Source: JAFDVL01 sp043736395
GTDB lineage: Bacteria; Acidobacteriota; Blastocatellia; RBC074
DNA: 14,916 bases
Direction: 5' to 3'
Assembly (NCBI GenBank): GCA_043736395.1
Contig: JAYTCQ010000392.1
Span: 1-14,916, forward strand
Every line of letters begins with the position of its first letter. Positions within the stretch are counted from its first letter, which is position 1. The notes beneath the pieces are model-generated. The model ran no database searches, was not told the DNA's origin, and was given only the letters and a program-made list of their open reading frames with translations. The position numbers were made by a program, and so were the translations under genes. Positions 12,470-14,916 of this stretch are shown here, one piece after another.

Positions 12470-13831
12470 ATGGTCAGAGACAGCAAGCTCGCAAAAAAAA
12501 TCATCGTACTTATTGTCTTTCTGGCAGCTTTTTTCGGTGCGGTTGATTATACAAAATTCCTGTCTTCATCGGCTTTTTTACAGCAGCAATTATTCGAGCA
12601 CGACGCTATTAATTATCAACAAGCTGACCCGACAGATGCCATTGCCGCGCTGCAACAACGTCTGGATAAGGGCGAAGTGAAGCTGGATTATTCCGAAGAT
12701 CGCGGCGGTTATCTGCAATCCGTCCTGAAATTATTACGTGTCCCAATCTCTTCTCAAGGGTTGGTCTTTTCTAAAACCAGCCTTCAGCTTTTTCGCATTT
12801 CCCCTTCCAATCCTCGCGCGATTTATTTCAATGATGATGTTTATGTCGGTTGGGTACGCGGTGGCGAAGTCCTGGAAATCTCTACGACTGATCCAAATTT
12901 AGGTGCTGTTTTTTATGTGCTGGAACAGAAGGCTGATAGCACTCCGAGATTTGTGCGGAGTATGGAATGCCTGCAATGCCATTCTTCGCGTAACACCAAA
13001 GATGTTCCCGGTCATCTTGTTCGTTCAATTTTTCCTGATGTAAGCGGCTATGGAATCGCGCCGATGGGATCGCACGTCACCGATCATTCCAGCCCATTAA
13101 AAGAACGCTGGGGCGGATGGTACGTCACAGGATCACACGGCAATCTCAGGCATCTCGGAAATTTAATTTTCAACCCGAGAGAGAAACCGGATGAGATTGA
13201 GCGTACCGAAGGGTTAAATTTATTGAGCCTTGCTAAGAAAGTAAATTTGACGGGTTATGCCTCCATCAACAGTGACATCGTAGCTTTAATGACACTGGAA
13301 CATCAGACGCAAATGCACAATCTGATTGCTCGGCTAAATTACGAAACACGCATCGCTTTGCAACAACAAGCCGCTATCAATGAAGCCTTGAAAATTCCCA
13401 ATGATGAATTAAGAGACAGTACGCGGCGGCGCATAGAAAATGCTGGTAATGAACTTGTGAAATATCTTTTGTTCGTGGGTGAAGCGAAATTGAATGCACA
13501 AATAAAAGGCACTACTAATTTTGCGCAGGAATTTTCAGCGGCGGGAATCAAAGATAAAAAAGGTCGTTCGTTACGTGAATTTGATTTGCAGCAGCGGCTT
13601 TTCAAATACCCTTGTAGCTTTTTAATTTACTCCGAAGCATTTGATGCCTTGCCTCCGGTCGCACTTGAATTTGTGTACCGCAAGCTTTGGCTGATCCTCA
13701 GCGGACAAGATTCAGACAAAACATTTGAGGCTGTTTCAACTGCTGATCGTCAAGCAATTTTAGAAATCCTCCGTGATACAAAGCAGAACCTACCAGCTTT
13801 TTTTCAAACAAAAAATCAAAAAAATAAGTAG
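12470..13831 (+). CDS. Membrane-anchored c-type cytochrome-like protein, single CXXCH, uncharacterised family
   Basis: About 453 residues. An N-terminal helix (about 10-27 counted from the GTG at 12464, KKIIVLIVFLAAFFGAV) anchors it, with the rest expected in the periplasm. One haem c site is present, C169-L-Q-C172-H173 in SMECLQCHSS. It is followed by GHLVRSIFPD and a dense block MGSHVTDHSSPLKERWGGWYVTG then SHGNLRHLGN (201-233), whose H204, H208, H225 and H230 are possible axial or substrate ligands. The second half (about 255-455) is mainly alpha-helical with no motif I know. Similar proteins with this tryptophan/histidine block are, to my recollection, common but uncharacterised in planctomycetes and acidobacteria. 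The start is either this ATG or the GTG two codons earlier; ribosome site weak. It is the last gene of the unit divergent from the Crp/Fnr regulator, suggesting respiratory or nitrogen-oxide chemistry. Confidence 0.8.
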   Translation: MVRDSKLAKKIIVLIVFLAAFFGAVDYTKFLSSSAFLQQQLFEHDAINYQQADPTDAIAALQQRLDKGEVKLDYSEDRGGYLQSVLKLLRVPISSQGLVFSKTSLQLFRISPSNPRAIYFNDDVYVGWVRGGEVLEISTTDPNLGAVFYVLEQKADSTPRFVRSMECLQCHSSRNTKDVPGHLVRSIFPDVSGYGIAPMGSHVTDHSSPLKERWGGWYVTGSHGNLRHLGNLIFNPREKPDEIERTEGLNLLSLAKKVNLTGYASINSDIVALMTLEHQTQMHNLIARLNYETRIALQQQAAINEALKIPNDELRDSTRRRIENAGNELVKYLLFVGEAKLNAQIKGTTNFAQEFSAAGIKDKKGRSLREFDLQQRLFKYPCSFLIYSEAFDALPPVALEFVYRKLWLILSGQDSDKTFEAVSTADRQAILEILRDTKQNLPAFFQTKNQKNK

Positions 13832-13864
13832 CCAGAATAAATAGTGGAGCGGTTAGGCGCGGGC

Positions 13865-13892
13865 TTCAGATGCGCTATTAATATGCTACTAT
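13865..13892 (+). promoter_or_regulatory. Candidate promoter of the GH18-domain gene
   Basis: TTCAGA (13865-13870) and TACTAT (13887-13892) lie 16 bases apart, each matching consensus at four of six positions, and TGC precedes the -10 as an extended -10 element. Transcription would begin about 13899, some 30 bases before the ATG at 13930. Confidence 0.35.
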
Positions 13893-13929
13893 CAGGCATT
13901 CTTAATAGTTAGAAGTTTTTTCACTCTGT

Positions 13930-14916
13930 ATGTCTGAACTAAATAATTCTCTAGTTTTTCACGATCCAGAACAACGGCGGTGGCGACGTTTCAAACGTAC
14001 AGCCCAAATTGTTGGCGGGACGCTTTCCATCATCTTCGGTGTCTTATTTGTCAGCATACTGGTCAATCCGGTGTTGCCAGCACTGGGCTTAATTTCATCA
14101 AAAATTCTGCCGCAAGCGCATCACATCGCTCCGCCTCTTCCGGTCAAACCGCAAACCCATCGCTGGCGCAAATTTCAAAATACCAAATCGAACCTCAACG
14201 AATATCTCAATCAAAATCAACCTGTCGTACTGCCTGCTGCTTCCACTTTTGTCAACGGCAAAACAGAACTCATCGGATTTTATGTGAACTGGGATGACAC
14301 CAGCTTCACTTCACTCAAGAAAAATCTAACGCAACTGGATAAGCTGATTCCTGAATGGCTGCATCTGACCAATGCGGATGGGACGATCAGCGTTGATGAT
14401 CCGTCGAAGCTCAAACAAACGCTTGATTATATTCGTCAGCACCGACCTGATTTAGCGATTGCTCCGCTCGTCAATAATTTTCGCTCCGATGGGTTGGAAT
14501 GGGAACGGGATAAACTAGCGACGATGCTGGCTAATCCTGCGGCGCGAACGAATGCCATCAAAAATCTGCTGAATTTTGTGCAGCACAATAAATTCGCAGG
14601 CATCAGCATTGATTTTGAAAATGTTCCGTCAACCAGTCAAAAAGATTTGCGGCAATTCATGGTTGAGTTATATGCGACATTTCATCCACTGGGGTTAGAA
14701 ATTTCGCAATCAGTTCCGCTCGATGATCCTTCGTTCGATTACAAAGGCCTCAGCGAAGTTGCGGATTACCTAATTTTAATGGCGTATGACGAACACGAAA
14801 ACGAAACTGAGCCTGGCCCCATCGCGTCACAAAATTGGTACACGCAAGCGCTACAAAACCGCTTTGCTGAGTTGCCCTCGAATAAATATGTGATTGCGAT
14901 TGGAAGTTATGGCTAT
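13930..14916 (+). CDS. Membrane-anchored GH18-domain protein, probably the N-terminus of a GH18/polysaccharide-deacetylase/glycosyltransferase fusion (cut by window end)
   Basis: The frame is open for 329 codons to the end of the window. It opens with LVFHDPEQRRWRRFKR, then a membrane helix (about 25-45) and a proline-rich linker. From about 112 a GH18-like barrel begins: IGFYVNWDD (115-123), LAIAPLVNNF, FAGISIDFENVP (222-233) with the acid catalyst-like E230 and D228, YLILMAYDEHENE (280-292) and KYVIAIGSYGY at the cut. The DGxDxDxE motif is reduced at its first aspartates, so activity on chitin-like glycans is uncertain. This N-terminus (FDP-RRWRR, single helix, GH18) is typical of roughly 1000-residue envelope proteins in which a polysaccharide deacetylase and a family-2 glycosyltransferase follow; that part is not visible here. 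Likely role: synthesis or processing of an exported beta-linked polysaccharide. Confidence 0.82.
   Translation, partial: MSELNNSLVFHDPEQRRWRRFKRTAQIVGGTLSIIFGVLFVSILVNPVLPALGLISSKILPQAHHIAPPLPVKPQTHRWRKFQNTKSNLNEYLNQNQPVVLPAASTFVNGKTELIGFYVNWDDTSFTSLKKNLTQLDKLIPEWLHLTNADGTISVDDPSKLKQTLDYIRQHRPDLAIAPLVNNFRSDGLEWERDKLATMLANPAARTNAIKNLLNFVQHNKFAGISIDFENVPSTSQKDLRQFMVELYATFHPLGLEISQSVPLDDPSFDYKGLSEVADYLILMAYDEHENETEPGPIASQNWYTQALQNRFAELPSNKYVIAIGSYGY

Noticed and set aside
13980..14297. 105-codon plus-strand frame inside the start of the GH18 gene
   Set aside because: It overlaps in another frame the well-supported GH18 gene, which carries clear family motifs.

Overview
The window (about 50% GC) looks like chromosomal DNA of a Gram-negative, free-living bacterium. 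My best guess is Acidobacteriota, perhaps class Blastocatellia. The reasons are a two-lipoyl-domain E2, a FabI-type enoyl reductase, a GH18-headed giant envelope protein, a planctomycete/acidobacteria-style c-type cytochrome and many small intergenic palindromic repeats. No marker gene such as rRNA is present, so the taxonomy is inference.

Minus strand, 31-5324: genes in transcription order are lpdA (E3), sucB-like E2, lipB (octanoyltransferase) and a DAACS-type dicarboxylate/amino-acid symporter. The first three belong together: LipB loads the octanoyl precursor of lipoate onto E2 lipoyl domains, and Lpd re-oxidises them. Two of the gaps (1336-1439 and 3861-3915) are filled by inverted repeats built from degenerate 7-bp units. 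One of them supplies the last codons and stop of lipB. A third gap holds a strong hairpin (2113-2155).

5325-6250: a 331-bp gap with small palindromes, including a REP-like hairpin, leads to a BrnT-type toxin and a non-canonical overlapping antitoxin. 6316-6391: a CAU-anticodon tRNA with encoded CCA (minus strand).

Minus strand, 6465-9907: a tightly packed operon of an MFS transporter, selA (selenocysteine synthase) and an exported HEAT-repeat protein. SelA implies selenoprotein synthesis in this organism; selB, selC and selD are not in the window.

10142-10921: fabI on the plus strand. Upstream of it lie a palindrome and a second copy of a hairpin repeat also seen near lpdA. It converges on a Crp/Fnr-family regulator (10928-11620, minus).

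11737-13831: divergent from that regulator is a compact three-gene unit: a 33-residue membrane peptide, a cupin-DUF2249 fusion, and a membrane-anchored protein with one CXXCH haem-binding site and a conserved-looking tryptophan/histidine-rich block. The shared regulatory gap carries a Crp/Fnr-type TGA-N6-TCA palindrome and a second 19-bp inverted repeat. This redox-looking, regulator-linked module is the best candidate for an undescribed system here.

13930-14916: the 5' part of a large envelope gene (membrane anchor plus GH18-like domain), cut by the window end.
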